A stretch of DNA of 64,000 nt from Thermoanaerobaculum sp964488355 (GTDB taxonomy: Bacteria > Acidobacteriota > Thermoanaerobaculia > Thermoanaerobaculales > Thermoanaerobaculaceae): the NCBI GenBank assembly GCA_964488355.1, contig CAZAUJ010000007.1:62001-126000 (forward strand). Direction: 5' to 3'. Below the pieces are notes generated by a model. It saw only the letters and a program-made list of their open reading frames with translations. It made no database searches and was not told where the DNA came from. Both the position numbers and the translations under genes were made by a program. This document shows, piece by piece, positions 50,131 through 57,861 of the stretch (within the stretch, counting starts at the first letter, position 1; every line of letters starts with the position of its first letter).

Positions 50131-50768
50131 GCGAGGAGGAGCTGGCCTACTACCGTGCGGTGGAGGACCATTTCGCCCGCCTCCGCGGCACGCCTTTCCT
50201 TTTTTCTCCCAAGGACTTTGCTTACTTGCGACGTTGGTGGCGTGAGGGGATCCCTTTGTCGGCGGTGCTGGTGGCGCTGGGTGAGGTGTTCGCGCGCAGG
50301 CGCCAGCACGGGCAGGATCCCGTCTCCTCCCTGGCCTATTGCCGGCACGCGGTGGCACGCCATGCCAGGCGTCTGGCTCAGGCACGCACAGGGGCGGAGG
50401 GAACACGTCTGGACCTCACGGAGGCCCTCCGTAAGCTTGCCAGCGCAGTGGGCGAAGCTGCAGCCGCCGCCGGGAGTGCCCGTGTGCGCCAGGTGCTTTT
50501 CGCCTGCCAGGCCACGATTTCCAGCCTGTCGGCGGAAATGCCGGCGGCCTTCCTGGCCGAAACTTTGGCCCAGCTGGAAGAGCACACCTTGCACCAAGCC
50601 ATGGCCGCCTTGACCGAGGAACAGCGGCAGGCGCTGGAGGCCACACTCCCGCCCGAGCCCCCGTCGGAAGACAGGCAAGCTCACCGCGCCTGGGAAATCG
50701 CGCGGTTGCGTGCCTTGCGCCAGCTTCTCGGTTTGCCCCGGTTGGAGCTCGTACCCGATGGAGCTTGA
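50100..50768 (+). CDS. Conserved-looking helical protein of unknown function
   Basis: 222 residues, predicted soluble and almost wholly helical. The N-terminal third (ELAYYRAVEDHFARLRGTPF, then DFAYLRRWWREGIPLSAVLV) looks like a helical bundle that could bind nucleic acid or protein, but I do not recognise a family. The rest is Ala/Leu/Arg/Gln-rich without cysteines or metal motifs. The GTG start lies 31 bases inside coaX, and the stop overlaps rlmD-like by 11 bases. Codon use matches its neighbours and the overlaps mirror others in this operon, so it is very likely a real gene. Confidence 0.7.
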   Translation: MGKEPSPPAVSEEELAYYRAVEDHFARLRGTPFLFSPKDFAYLRRWWREGIPLSAVLVALGEVFARRRQHGQDPVSSLAYCRHAVARHARRLAQARTGAEGTRLDLTEALRKLASAVGEAAAAAGSARVRQVLFACQATISSLSAEMPAAFLAETLAQLEEHTLHQAMAALTEEQRQALEATLPPEPPSEDRQAHRAWEIARLRALRQLLGLPRLELVPDGA

Positions 50769-51963
50769 GGTCACCGGTTTGGCCTTTGGCGGCCGAGGCG
50801 TGGCGCGGTGGGAAGGGCAGGTGGTGTTTGTGGCCGGGGCGCTGCCTGGAGAACGGGTCGAGGTGGAGGTGCAGGGCCGTCACCGGGGCGTGTTGCACGC
50901 GGCAGCCCGCCGGGTACTGGTCGCCTCCCCTTGGCGGGAGCCGGAGCCCTGCCCCTTGGCCCTCAGCCGCTGCGGTGGCTGTGATTTGGCGCATGTGGCT
51001 GCCGCTTTCCGCCCGCAGGCGCTCAAGCTGTCGCTGGCGGGAGCGGTGCGCGGGGCACCGGCCGAGCTGAAAGAAGCGGTGGAAAAGGCCCCCTTCTTCC
51101 CGTCTCCGTGGCACTACCGCGTGCGCGGCACCCTGCATTGGCAGCCGCCCCAGGAGCTGGGCTTTTTCGCCCTGCGCAGCCACCGCGTGGTCTCGGTGGA
51201 GCCCTGCCGGGTGCTGTCGCGGCAGCTGGTGGTGCTCCTGCCTGGCTGGGCAGAAGCGCTCCATCGCGCAGGCGTTCCGGCTGGCGAACTGGCCTTCCTC
51301 GAGGACTTGGCAGCTAGCCGCCGCCTGCTCCTATACCGCGGACCAAAGGTGTCCCGGTTGCCGCTGCTGGCAGGCGTTTCCGGCTTCCACACCCCGGACG
51401 GCAGGGGTTGGGGTGAGCGGGAGCTGGCGCTGGAGCTTCCACGAGCGCTTTGGGTTCCGGTGGGGGCCTTTGTCCAAGGCAACCGCTTTCTCCTGCCCCA
51501 GCTGTGGCAGCTGGCGGTGGAGCTGGTGGCGGACTTGGGCGCGCGGCGAGTGGCGGACCTCTACGGTGGGGTGGGCTTTTTCGCTGCGGCGGCATGCCAG
51601 GCTGGCGCATCCCACGTGGTGGTGGTGGAACACAACCGGCTGGCGGCCAAGGCGGCCCAGCGCAACCTGCCGGAAGCGCAGGTGCTGGCGGTGGATGCCG
51701 AGACGGCGGTCTCGTCAGGCCTGCTGGCAGGGCAGGAGCTGGTGATCCTTGATCCTCCACGCGGCGGCCTGTCGGCTGCGGTGCGGCAGGCTGTGGGGGT
51801 CAGCGGTGCGCCTTCCCTCCTTTACCTATCCTGCGACCCGGCGTGCCTGGCACGGGATGTGGCCTATCTGGCCAGCAACGGGTACCGCGTGCGTTGGGCG
51901 AAGCTTTTCGACCTCTTTGCAGGGACGCACCATGGAGAGCTGGCCGTCCTCCTCCAGCGCTAG
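50758..51963 (+). CDS. TrmA/RumA-family RNA m5U methyltransferase (RlmD-like)
   Basis: 401 residues. Makes 5-methyluridine in rRNA or tRNA. It starts with a TRAM-like RNA-binding domain (VTGLAFGGRGVARWEGQVVF), then an iron-sulfur motif CPLALSRCGGCDLAH with a later Cys in VEPCRVL, as in RlmD. The SAM domain has VADLYGGVGFFAAAA, followed by VVVVEHNRLAAKAAQRNL, and ends with the catalytic motifs VILDPPRGGLS and LLYLSCDPACLARDV, in which the Cys attacks the uracil. The target (23S U1939, U747 or a tRNA) is not settled by sequence. Its last 32 bases overlap comEC. Confidence 0.88.
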   Translation: MELEVTGLAFGGRGVARWEGQVVFVAGALPGERVEVEVQGRHRGVLHAAARRVLVASPWREPEPCPLALSRCGGCDLAHVAAAFRPQALKLSLAGAVRGAPAELKEAVEKAPFFPSPWHYRVRGTLHWQPPQELGFFALRSHRVVSVEPCRVLSRQLVVLLPGWAEALHRAGVPAGELAFLEDLAASRRLLLYRGPKVSRLPLLAGVSGFHTPDGRGWGERELALELPRALWVPVGAFVQGNRFLLPQLWQLAVELVADLGARRVADLYGGVGFFAAAACQAGASHVVVVEHNRLAAKAAQRNLPEAQVLAVDAETAVSSGLLAGQELVILDPPRGGLSAAVRQAVGVSGAPSLLYLSCDPACLARDVAYLASNGYRVRWAKLFDLFAGTHHGELAVLLQR

Positions 51964-54193
51964 GGTGGGTTGGCCCCTGGTGTGCTGGGTAGCAGGGGCG
52001 CTGCTGGCGGCTTTTGGCCTTGGCAAGGCCGTCTGGCTGCCCCCCTGGGGATTTTGGGCCTTGTTGGCAGCTGCTGCCGCGGCTGGCCTGCGGGCTTTTT
52101 TGTCACCCCCTCACACCTCGGTTGGGTTTTGGGGGCTTTTGGGGTTTTGCATGGTGGCGGCAGCTCTTTGCCGCCAGCCGCCTGTTCCTGGCCCAGGCCA
52201 GCGGCTGCCGGTGCGCTTCACCGGTGTGCAGCGCGATGGATTCGAAAGGCGGTCTCAGGGCTGGGCCACACGCCTTGCCCTAACCCAGCTGGAGGGGGCC
52301 TCCCTGCCCCAGCGCCAGCTCACCCTGGTGGTGGGTGGCTCCGCCAACCCGGGTAACCTCCCCGCGCCGGGGAGCCGGGTGCAGGGCGCCGGGGAGCTGG
52401 TAGGGGGGCAGAGTGGCCCGCGGCTTTGGGTCAAATCGCCCCTGCTGCTGGTGGTCTCGCCGCCGGCGGGTGTGGACCACTGGCGGGAACGGGCGAGGGC
52501 GAAGCTTTCGGCCTGCGCCGGCTTTTCCCTCGCGCGCCAGCGGGCTGCCTTGCTGGCCGCGGCGCTGGTCTTGGGCCGGCGGGAGGGTTTGTCGGCGGAA
52601 ACCCTTTCTTCCCTGCGGGCCGCTGGGCTTGCCCACATATTGGCCGTTTCCGGCTTGCACGTGGGCCTGGTGGCAGGCGGGTTTTGGTTGCTGTTTCTTC
52701 TCCTGGGCTTGACGCCCCAGTGGCGGCGGTGGCTGTTGATTCCGGTGGTGGTGTGCTTTGCGTGGCTTGCGGGCGGGGCTCCCTCCGTGCGCCGAGCGGC
52801 CACCGCCGCCGTGCTGGTGCTGCTGGGGCAGCTGGTGGGCCGGCCAGTAGAGCTGCTGCCCGCCTGCTGGGGAGTGGTGGGTTTGCTGGTTGTCCTGGAA
52901 CCCACGGTGGTTTGGGAGCCAGCTTTTCAGCTTTCAGCGGTGACTGCGCTGGCGCTGGTGCGGTGGGCTGGCCCCGCGACGGCGCGGTTGGGGGGCGGCA
53001 AGCTGGCCTCGGCCCTGGCGGTGGCAGCCGTGGCGCAGCTGGCCTCTTCCCCCCTTGTGGGCATGTACTTCGCTGCGGTGCCCGCCTTGGCCATGCCCTT
53101 GAACCTGCTGGCTGTGCCCTTGGCGGCGGGAGCGGTTATGCTTGCCTTAGCCGCAGTGGCCTTGAGCTGGTTTGTGCCGGCGGTGGCAGCGGGCGTGCTA
53201 GATGTGCTGGCTGGGTTGGCCCAGCTTCTGGGGCTTTTGGCCAGTGCCGGAGAAAGTTTTTCCTTGCCCTTTCCGCAGCTTTCCACCGCCTTCGCGTGCG
53301 TGCTCGTGGCCGGCTTGTGGCTGGCGGTGCTGCCAGGAAGGGTGGCGTCCTGGGCGTTGGCTGGCGTCAGCGCACTAACCCTTTGCTGCGTGGCCTGGCC
53401 CTTTGCGCCGAGAGATCCGTTGGCCAGCGTGACCATGGTGCCGGTGCGCCAGGGCATGGCGCTGCTGCTTGCCGGCGAGCGCGGCCAGGTGCTGGTGGAT
53501 GCGGGCCGAGGCGAGCGGGAGGTGGTGAGCTTGCTGGCGCGGCGTCGCGGCACCGCCAGCCTGGACGCGTTGGTTTTGACCCACCCCGATGCGGACCACA
53601 CCGGTGGCGCTGCCTTTGTTTTGCAAGCTATTCGGCCCAAGATGCTTTGCGTGCCGAAAGCTTTGGCCTTGCGCGCCGAATGGCTGCCACTGCGGTGGCA
53701 CGCGGGAAAGCTGGGCATTCCGGTGCGCGAGTTGGCACCTGGTCAACGGCTGTTTTGGAGGGATGTGGCCTGCGATGTGCTGTGGCCGCCAACGGAAGCG
53801 AAGCTCAGCGATAACGACGCCTCGCTGGTGTTGCGCTGCCAGGTGGAAGGCGCTTCGCTGCTGTTGGTGGGCGACCTGGAGCACCAGGGGGAGCAGGCGC
53901 TGTTGGCCGCTGGGGGGTCGCTGCGGTCCGATGTGCTGCAGGTGGGCCACCATGGGTCCAAGACCTCCAGCAGCGCCGCTTTCTTGCACGCGGTGTCTCC
54001 GCGGCTGGCGTTGGTTCCCACCGGCCTTTCCCCCACCTTCCCCTATCCCCACCCCCAGGTGATGGCGAGGCTGCGAGCCCAGCGGGCTTTGCCCTTGGTG
54101 CAACGAAGCGGGGCAGAGGGCATGAGCACCCTGCCCTCGCGGCGGGTGCGCGTGGAGGGTTCTGTGCCCGTTTTCCTAGAGCTGGGCCAATGA
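51932..54193 (+). CDS. comEC: ComEC/Rec2 DNA-uptake channel protein
   Basis: 753 residues. Forms the inner-membrane channel for single-stranded DNA in natural transformation. It has an N-terminal membrane and OB-like region, the competence domain with GLAHILAVSGLHVGLVAGGF (about 230-249) and many membrane helices, and a C-terminal metallo-beta-lactamase-like domain with LTHPDADHTGG, LVGDLEHQGE and VGHHGSKTSSS, the last suggesting nuclease activity against the non-transported strand. Motifs are intact, so the protein is probably functional. No other competence gene is in the window. The ATG at 51932 is within the preceding gene, and the stop is coupled to miaA. Confidence 0.9.
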   Translation: MESWPSSSSARVGWPLVCWVAGALLAAFGLGKAVWLPPWGFWALLAAAAAAGLRAFLSPPHTSVGFWGLLGFCMVAAALCRQPPVPGPGQRLPVRFTGVQRDGFERRSQGWATRLALTQLEGASLPQRQLTLVVGGSANPGNLPAPGSRVQGAGELVGGQSGPRLWVKSPLLLVVSPPAGVDHWRERARAKLSACAGFSLARQRAALLAAALVLGRREGLSAETLSSLRAAGLAHILAVSGLHVGLVAGGFWLLFLLLGLTPQWRRWLLIPVVVCFAWLAGGAPSVRRAATAAVLVLLGQLVGRPVELLPACWGVVGLLVVLEPTVVWEPAFQLSAVTALALVRWAGPATARLGGGKLASALAVAAVAQLASSPLVGMYFAAVPALAMPLNLLAVPLAAGAVMLALAAVALSWFVPAVAAGVLDVLAGLAQLLGLLASAGESFSLPFPQLSTAFACVLVAGLWLAVLPGRVASWALAGVSALTLCCVAWPFAPRDPLASVTMVPVRQGMALLLAGERGQVLVDAGRGEREVVSLLARRRGTASLDALVLTHPDADHTGGAAFVLQAIRPKMLCVPKALALRAEWLPLRWHAGKLGIPVRELAPGQRLFWRDVACDVLWPPTEAKLSDNDASLVLRCQVEGASLLLVGDLEHQGEQALLAAGGSLRSDVLQVGHHGSKTSSSAAFLHAVSPRLALVPTGLSPTFPYPHPQVMARLRAQRALPLVQRSGAEGMSTLPSRRVRVEGSVPVFLELGQ

Positions 54194-55113
54194 GCCAGTC
54201 GGTGTTGATCGTGGCAGGACCAACCGCCGCGGGCAAAACCATCCTTGGCGCTGCCCTGGCGGAGGCTTTGGGCGGAGAGGTCATTTCTGCCGACGCTTTT
54301 GCCGTCTACCGCGGCATGGACGTGGGTACGGCCAAGCCCGATCCGGAGCTGCGCCGGCGGGTTCCCCATCACTTGCTGGACGTGGCTGACCCCAGCAAGC
54401 GGTACTCGGCCGGCCAGTTCATTCGGGACGCGGAGGCCGTACTGACGGACTGTTGGGCCCGCGGCAAGCAGCCGGTGGTGGTGGGCGGCACGCTTTTTTA
54501 CGTGCGCGCCCTGCTCTACGGCTTGTTTCCCGAGCCGCCCAAGGACGAAGGGCTGCGGCGGCACCTGGAGGCCGCCTGGGAGGAGGACCCCCAGGTGCTG
54601 CGGCACAAGCTTTGGCAGCTGGACCCGGTCAGCGCCGCCCGCATTAACCCCGCCGACAAACAGCGCATCCTGAGGGCACTGGAGGTTTGCCTGGTCTCCG
54701 GCCGGCCCCTTTCGCAGCTTTGGGCAGAAAACCCACTGGGAGGTCCGCGCTTTCCCTTTGTTTACCTTGCCCTTCAGCCGCCACGGAAGGTGCTCTATGC
54801 TAGGATTGTCCAGCGGGTTGAAGACATGTGGCGGCGAGGCTTGCTGGCGGAAACTAGGGGCCTTTTGGCATCCGGTGTGCCGATGAACGCTCATGCGTTC
54901 AAAGCCATTGGTTACCGCGAGGCGCTGCGAGCGGTGCTGGGCGAGTGGAACGAGGAGGAGGCTAAGGCCAAGACGGTGGCCGCCACGCGCCAGCTGGCCA
55001 AGCGCCAGCTCACATGGTTGCGCAAGGAGGCCCGCGTCCGCTTTTTGCCTGTTTTTGGCGAGGAGGCCCTTCCCTCAGCCCTCGCCGCCTGGGAGGCCAG
55101 CCGTGGAAACTGA
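54190..55113 (+). CDS. miaA: tRNA dimethylallyltransferase
   Basis: Adds a dimethylallyl group to A37 of tRNAs reading UNN codons. 307 residues. The P-loop is AGPTAAGKTILG (9-20), then the substrate motif SADAFAVYRGMDVGTAKP, HHLLDVADPSKRYSAGQF and VVVGGTLFYVRALLYG. Near the C-terminus AIGYREAL and RQLAKRQLTWLRK match the tRNA-contact region. It overlaps comEC by four bases and hfq by eleven; the miaA-hfq order is shared with many Proteobacteria. Confidence 0.95.
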   Translation: MSQSVLIVAGPTAAGKTILGAALAEALGGEVISADAFAVYRGMDVGTAKPDPELRRRVPHHLLDVADPSKRYSAGQFIRDAEAVLTDCWARGKQPVVVGGTLFYVRALLYGLFPEPPKDEGLRRHLEAAWEEDPQVLRHKLWQLDPVSAARINPADKQRILRALEVCLVSGRPLSQLWAENPLGGPRFPFVYLALQPPRKVLYARIVQRVEDMWRRGLLAETRGLLASGVPMNAHAFKAIGYREALRAVLGEWNEEEAKAKTVAATRQLAKRQLTWLRKEARVRFLPVFGEEALPSALAAWEASRGN

Positions 55114-55342
55114 CCAGCAGAGGACCGGCAAGGATGTGCAGGACAGCTTTCTCGCACAGCTGCGGCGGGAGGGGAAGCTGGTGTACGTTTACCTGGTCAC
55201 CGGCAAGCGGTTGACCGGCGTGATCCGACGATTCGATCGTTACTGCCTGGTGGTGGACAGTCACGGGCAGGAGCACCTGGTCTTCAAGCACGCGGTGGTG
55301 TCCATTTGCCAGGCGCGAGGGGAGGGGGAGGGTGCGGGTTAA
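55103..55342 (+). CDS. hfq: RNA chaperone Hfq
   Basis: 79 residues. A hexameric Sm-like protein pairing small RNAs with mRNAs. Sm1 appears as DVQDSFLAQLRREGKLVYVYLVTGKRLTGVIRRFD in conserved parts (FLAQLRRE, YLVTGKRL, RRFDRY) and Sm2 as LVFKHAVVSI, where the E. coli YKHA motif reads FKHA; the Lys-His pair of the proximal RNA site is kept. There is only a short tail (GEGEGAG). GTG 55103 lies 11 bases inside miaA. The miaA-hfq neighbourhood supports the call. Confidence 0.93.
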   Translation: METDQQRTGKDVQDSFLAQLRREGKLVYVYLVTGKRLTGVIRRFDRYCLVVDSHGQEHLVFKHAVVSICQARGEGEGAG

Positions 55343-56546
55343 GCGCGCGCTCTTGGCGGGCCTGGCCTTAGTTTCTTGCACCACCGCCCCAGCGCCTCGG
55401 GGGCTTTTTCCTGACCCCTTGGAGCCACCGGTGCCTCCGCCGCCCCTTTCCCGCTCGCAAACCAAGGCGGCCAGAGAGGTTGCGGCGCTGCTGGCGTCAG
55501 CGCGGCTGGCGGATGCCTCCCGCAAACTCGAAGCCTTGCCCGCCAGCCACGCGGTGCGGGAGCTCCTCCACCTGGAGCGGGCTTTGGCGGCTGGCGAAGC
55601 CAACCTATGGCCGGCGGTGGCCAGTCTCACCCGTCGTTTTCCCCAATACCGGCCAGCTTGGCGGTTGGCGGTGCTGGTGGCCGAAAGGCAAGGCTTGTAC
55701 TTTGAGGCGGCGGAGGCGGCAGGGCAGCTGGCCCAGTTGGCGAGCGGGGAGCCCTGGCAGCGCCGGCGGGATGAGTTGCTGGCGCGGGCGCTGCGGCAGG
55801 CGGAGGAGCGGCTGGTCTCGCTGCTGCAGGCGGGCCAGGCGGGGGAAGCTGCCGACCAAGCCCAGGCGCTCCTGGCCCGCTTTCCCGAAAGGCGGTCACT
55901 GCGGGAGCTGGCGGTGCGGGTGGCGCTAGCTGCTGGCAAGGTGGATCAGGCCAAGCTGTTGGTTTTGCCGCTGCCGGAGGACGAGGCGGGGTTGGAGATG
56001 AAAGCCGAGGTGGCGGCCAGCGAGAAGCGCTGGGAGGTGGCAGTGGCGCTTTTGCAACGCCTTGCGCCTAGCCACCCTGGCCGTTGTTTGAAGCTGCGAC
56101 AGGCGGAGGAGCAAGCCCGCTGGCAAAAGGCTTCGCCTCTGGTGCGAGAAGCGAGGGAGAGCGGGCGGCTCACCCGTGCGCAGCTGGCGAGCCTGTTAAT
56201 CTTTTACTTCCCGTTGCTGGCAGCCAAAGCGCAGGGTCCCGTGCCGCTGTTCGAGGACCTGGTGGGTGTGCCTCAGCAGGCCGATGTGTTGGTGGTGGTG
56301 CGGGCCGGTCTGCTGGCTGGGGATCCCATTACCCGTCACTTTGCCCCGCGGCGGGCGGTTACCGGCGCGGAGCTGGGTAAGGTCCTGGAGCGCCTGGTGG
56401 TCGTTTTAGAGGTGCCGGGTGTAAAGGTGTGTGACAACAACAGGAGCGTAAACGGTTGCCTTGCCCTCCCTTCCGGTAAGGAGGGGGTGAGCGGAAACGA
56501 GGCGGCTGAGCTGTTTGCCCGACTTTGGGAGCTGGTGCCATGTTGA
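55332..56546 (+). CDS. TPR-like lipoprotein of unknown function
   Basis: 404 residues. A lipoprotein signal (KRALLAGLALVSC) puts the mature Cys near residue 16, followed by a proline-rich linker. Residues 45-270 are repeated helix pairs with TPR-like spacing (SRLADASRKLEALPASHAV-type units; GQAGEAADQAQALLARFPER). The last 120 residues contain RLTRAQLASLLIFYFPLL and AVTGAELGKVLERLV, which resemble the conserved core of S-layer-homology modules. It may bind cell-wall polymer or assemble an envelope complex; this is inference. The GTG start overlaps hfq by 11 bases and the end overlaps the Crp-like gene by seven. Confidence 0.68.
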   Translation: MRVKRALLAGLALVSCTTAPAPRGLFPDPLEPPVPPPPLSRSQTKAAREVAALLASARLADASRKLEALPASHAVRELLHLERALAAGEANLWPAVASLTRRFPQYRPAWRLAVLVAERQGLYFEAAEAAGQLAQLASGEPWQRRRDELLARALRQAEERLVSLLQAGQAGEAADQAQALLARFPERRSLRELAVRVALAAGKVDQAKLLVLPLPEDEAGLEMKAEVAASEKRWEVAVALLQRLAPSHPGRCLKLRQAEEQARWQKASPLVREARESGRLTRAQLASLLIFYFPLLAAKAQGPVPLFEDLVGVPQQADVLVVVRAGLLAGDPITRHFAPRRAVTGAELGKVLERLVVVLEVPGVKVCDNNRSVNGCLALPSGKEGVSGNEAAELFARLWELVPC

Positions 56547-57217
56547 CGGTGGAGGAACTGCTGGCCAACTCGCCCCTTTTTGCTGGCTTGGGGCAAGCGG
56601 AGCTGACGGCCCTGGCGCGCACCGCCCAGAGGCTGGAATATGACTCCGAGGAGGCCATTTTTCACATGAACTCCCGGGGTGATGGCCTGTACCTGCTGGC
56701 CTCCGGAAGGGTGAAGGTGGTAGTTCCCTCGCCGGAAGGCAAAGAAATCATTCTGGCAACCCTTGGGCCTGGCGCTTTTTTTGGTGAGCTGGCGTTGGTG
56801 GACGATGAGCCGCGCTCGGCCAGCGTGGTGACCGAACTGCCCTCGGTGGTCTATCGCATTCACCGCAACAATTTTTCGCGGCTGCTGGACGCCCATCCCA
56901 ACATCGCCCGAGCGCTTTTGCGTGAGCTGGCCCACAGGCTGCGGCGGGCCAACGCCCACATGGAAAGCCTGCTAACGCTGGATGTTTTTGGGCGCCTGGC
57001 CCGCTACCTGCTGGATTTGGCCCGGGAACACGGCCAGCCCCTGGGCAACGGCTGGATTGCCCTGCGCCGGCCAACGCACCAGGATATTGCCGCGGCCATC
57101 GGCACCTCCAGAGAGACGGTAAGCCGGCTGATGGGCACTTTGACTGCCAAGGGCTTTCTCCAGGAGGGGAAGATGACCTACATCCGCGAGGAAATGTTGT
57201 CGCGGGAGGATTTGTGA
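56540..57217 (+). CDS. Crp/Fnr-family transcriptional regulator
   Basis: 225 residues: an N-terminal cyclic-nucleotide-binding fold (DGLYLLASGRVKVVV; LGPGAFFGELALVDDEPRSA, in which FGELALVDDEPRSA resembles the phosphate-binding cassette), a dimer helix, and a winged helix with recognition region HQDIAAAIGTSRETVSRLMGTL. There are no N-terminal cysteines for an Fnr iron-sulfur cluster. The GEL...R-S-A pattern makes cyclic-nucleotide binding plausible, but the ligand is unknown. The ATG start overlaps the previous stop; the end is coupled to pgsA by GTGA. Confidence 0.88.
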   Translation: MLTVEELLANSPLFAGLGQAELTALARTAQRLEYDSEEAIFHMNSRGDGLYLLASGRVKVVVPSPEGKEIILATLGPGAFFGELALVDDEPRSASVVTELPSVVYRIHRNNFSRLLDAHPNIARALLRELAHRLRRANAHMESLLTLDVFGRLARYLLDLAREHGQPLGNGWIALRRPTHQDIAAAIGTSRETVSRLMGTLTAKGFLQEGKMTYIREEMLSREDL

Positions 57218-57861
57218 AGGAAAAAACCGACGCGGCTTTGCGGGTGGTGGAGGGTGTGGCGCACAGGGCTGCTGGCCAGGTGCGCCTGGCCCTGCGACCC
57301 TACACCATTCCCAACGGCATCACTTTGTTGCGCTTGGTCTTGGTGCCAGCCTTCGCCCTGGCCACGGTCGAGGGTAAGTACCTTTGGGCCGCGGTGGTAT
57401 TCGCCTTGGCCGGGCTTTCGGATGCCCTCGACGGGGCCCTGGCGCGGTGGCTTTCGGCCCGCTCGCTGTTGGGAACCTACCTGGACCCCATTGCCGACAA
57501 GGCCCTCTTGGTCACCGCATACATCGTGTTGAGCTGGCCGGGGGAGGGTGTGGTGCACATCCCCCTTTGGCTTACGGTGCTGGCCCTTTCCCGGGACGTG
57601 CTGATTGTTCTGGTGGCCCTCCTCCTGTACCTGGGGGCGGGGATCCGTGAGTTTACCCCCTCCCTTTTGGGCAAGGCCACCACCGTGGTCCACATCCTCA
57701 CTGTGGGCGTGGTGTTGGCGGCGAACCTGGTGCCCATCCCGGAAGTGTGGGTCAGCCTTTGCTGTTACCTGGCTCTGGTGCTGACCGTTCTTTCCGGGCT
57801 GGACTACCTGCGCCGCGCAGCCCGGCAGGTGGAAAAGCTGCACGATGCCCGAGGACAATAG
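57214..57861 (+). CDS. pgsA: CDP-diacylglycerol-glycerol-3-phosphate 3-phosphatidyltransferase
   Basis: Commits CDP-diacylglycerol to phosphatidylglycerol synthesis. 215 residues with about six membrane helices. The CDP-alcohol phosphotransferase motif is complete: SDALDGALARW followed by GTYLDPIADK, giving DxxDGxxAR...GxxxDxxxD. PNGITLLRLVLVPAF near the N-terminus is also typical of PgsA. Some relatives make other phospholipids, so the exact alcohol is likely but not certain. GTG start coupled to the Crp-like gene; 17-base overlap with the next gene. Confidence 0.85.
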   Translation: MKEKTDAALRVVEGVAHRAAGQVRLALRPYTIPNGITLLRLVLVPAFALATVEGKYLWAAVVFALAGLSDALDGALARWLSARSLLGTYLDPIADKALLVTAYIVLSWPGEGVVHIPLWLTVLALSRDVLIVLVALLLYLGAGIREFTPSLLGKATTVVHILTVGVVLAANLVPIPEVWVSLCCYLALVLTVLSGLDYLRRAARQVEKLHDARGQ

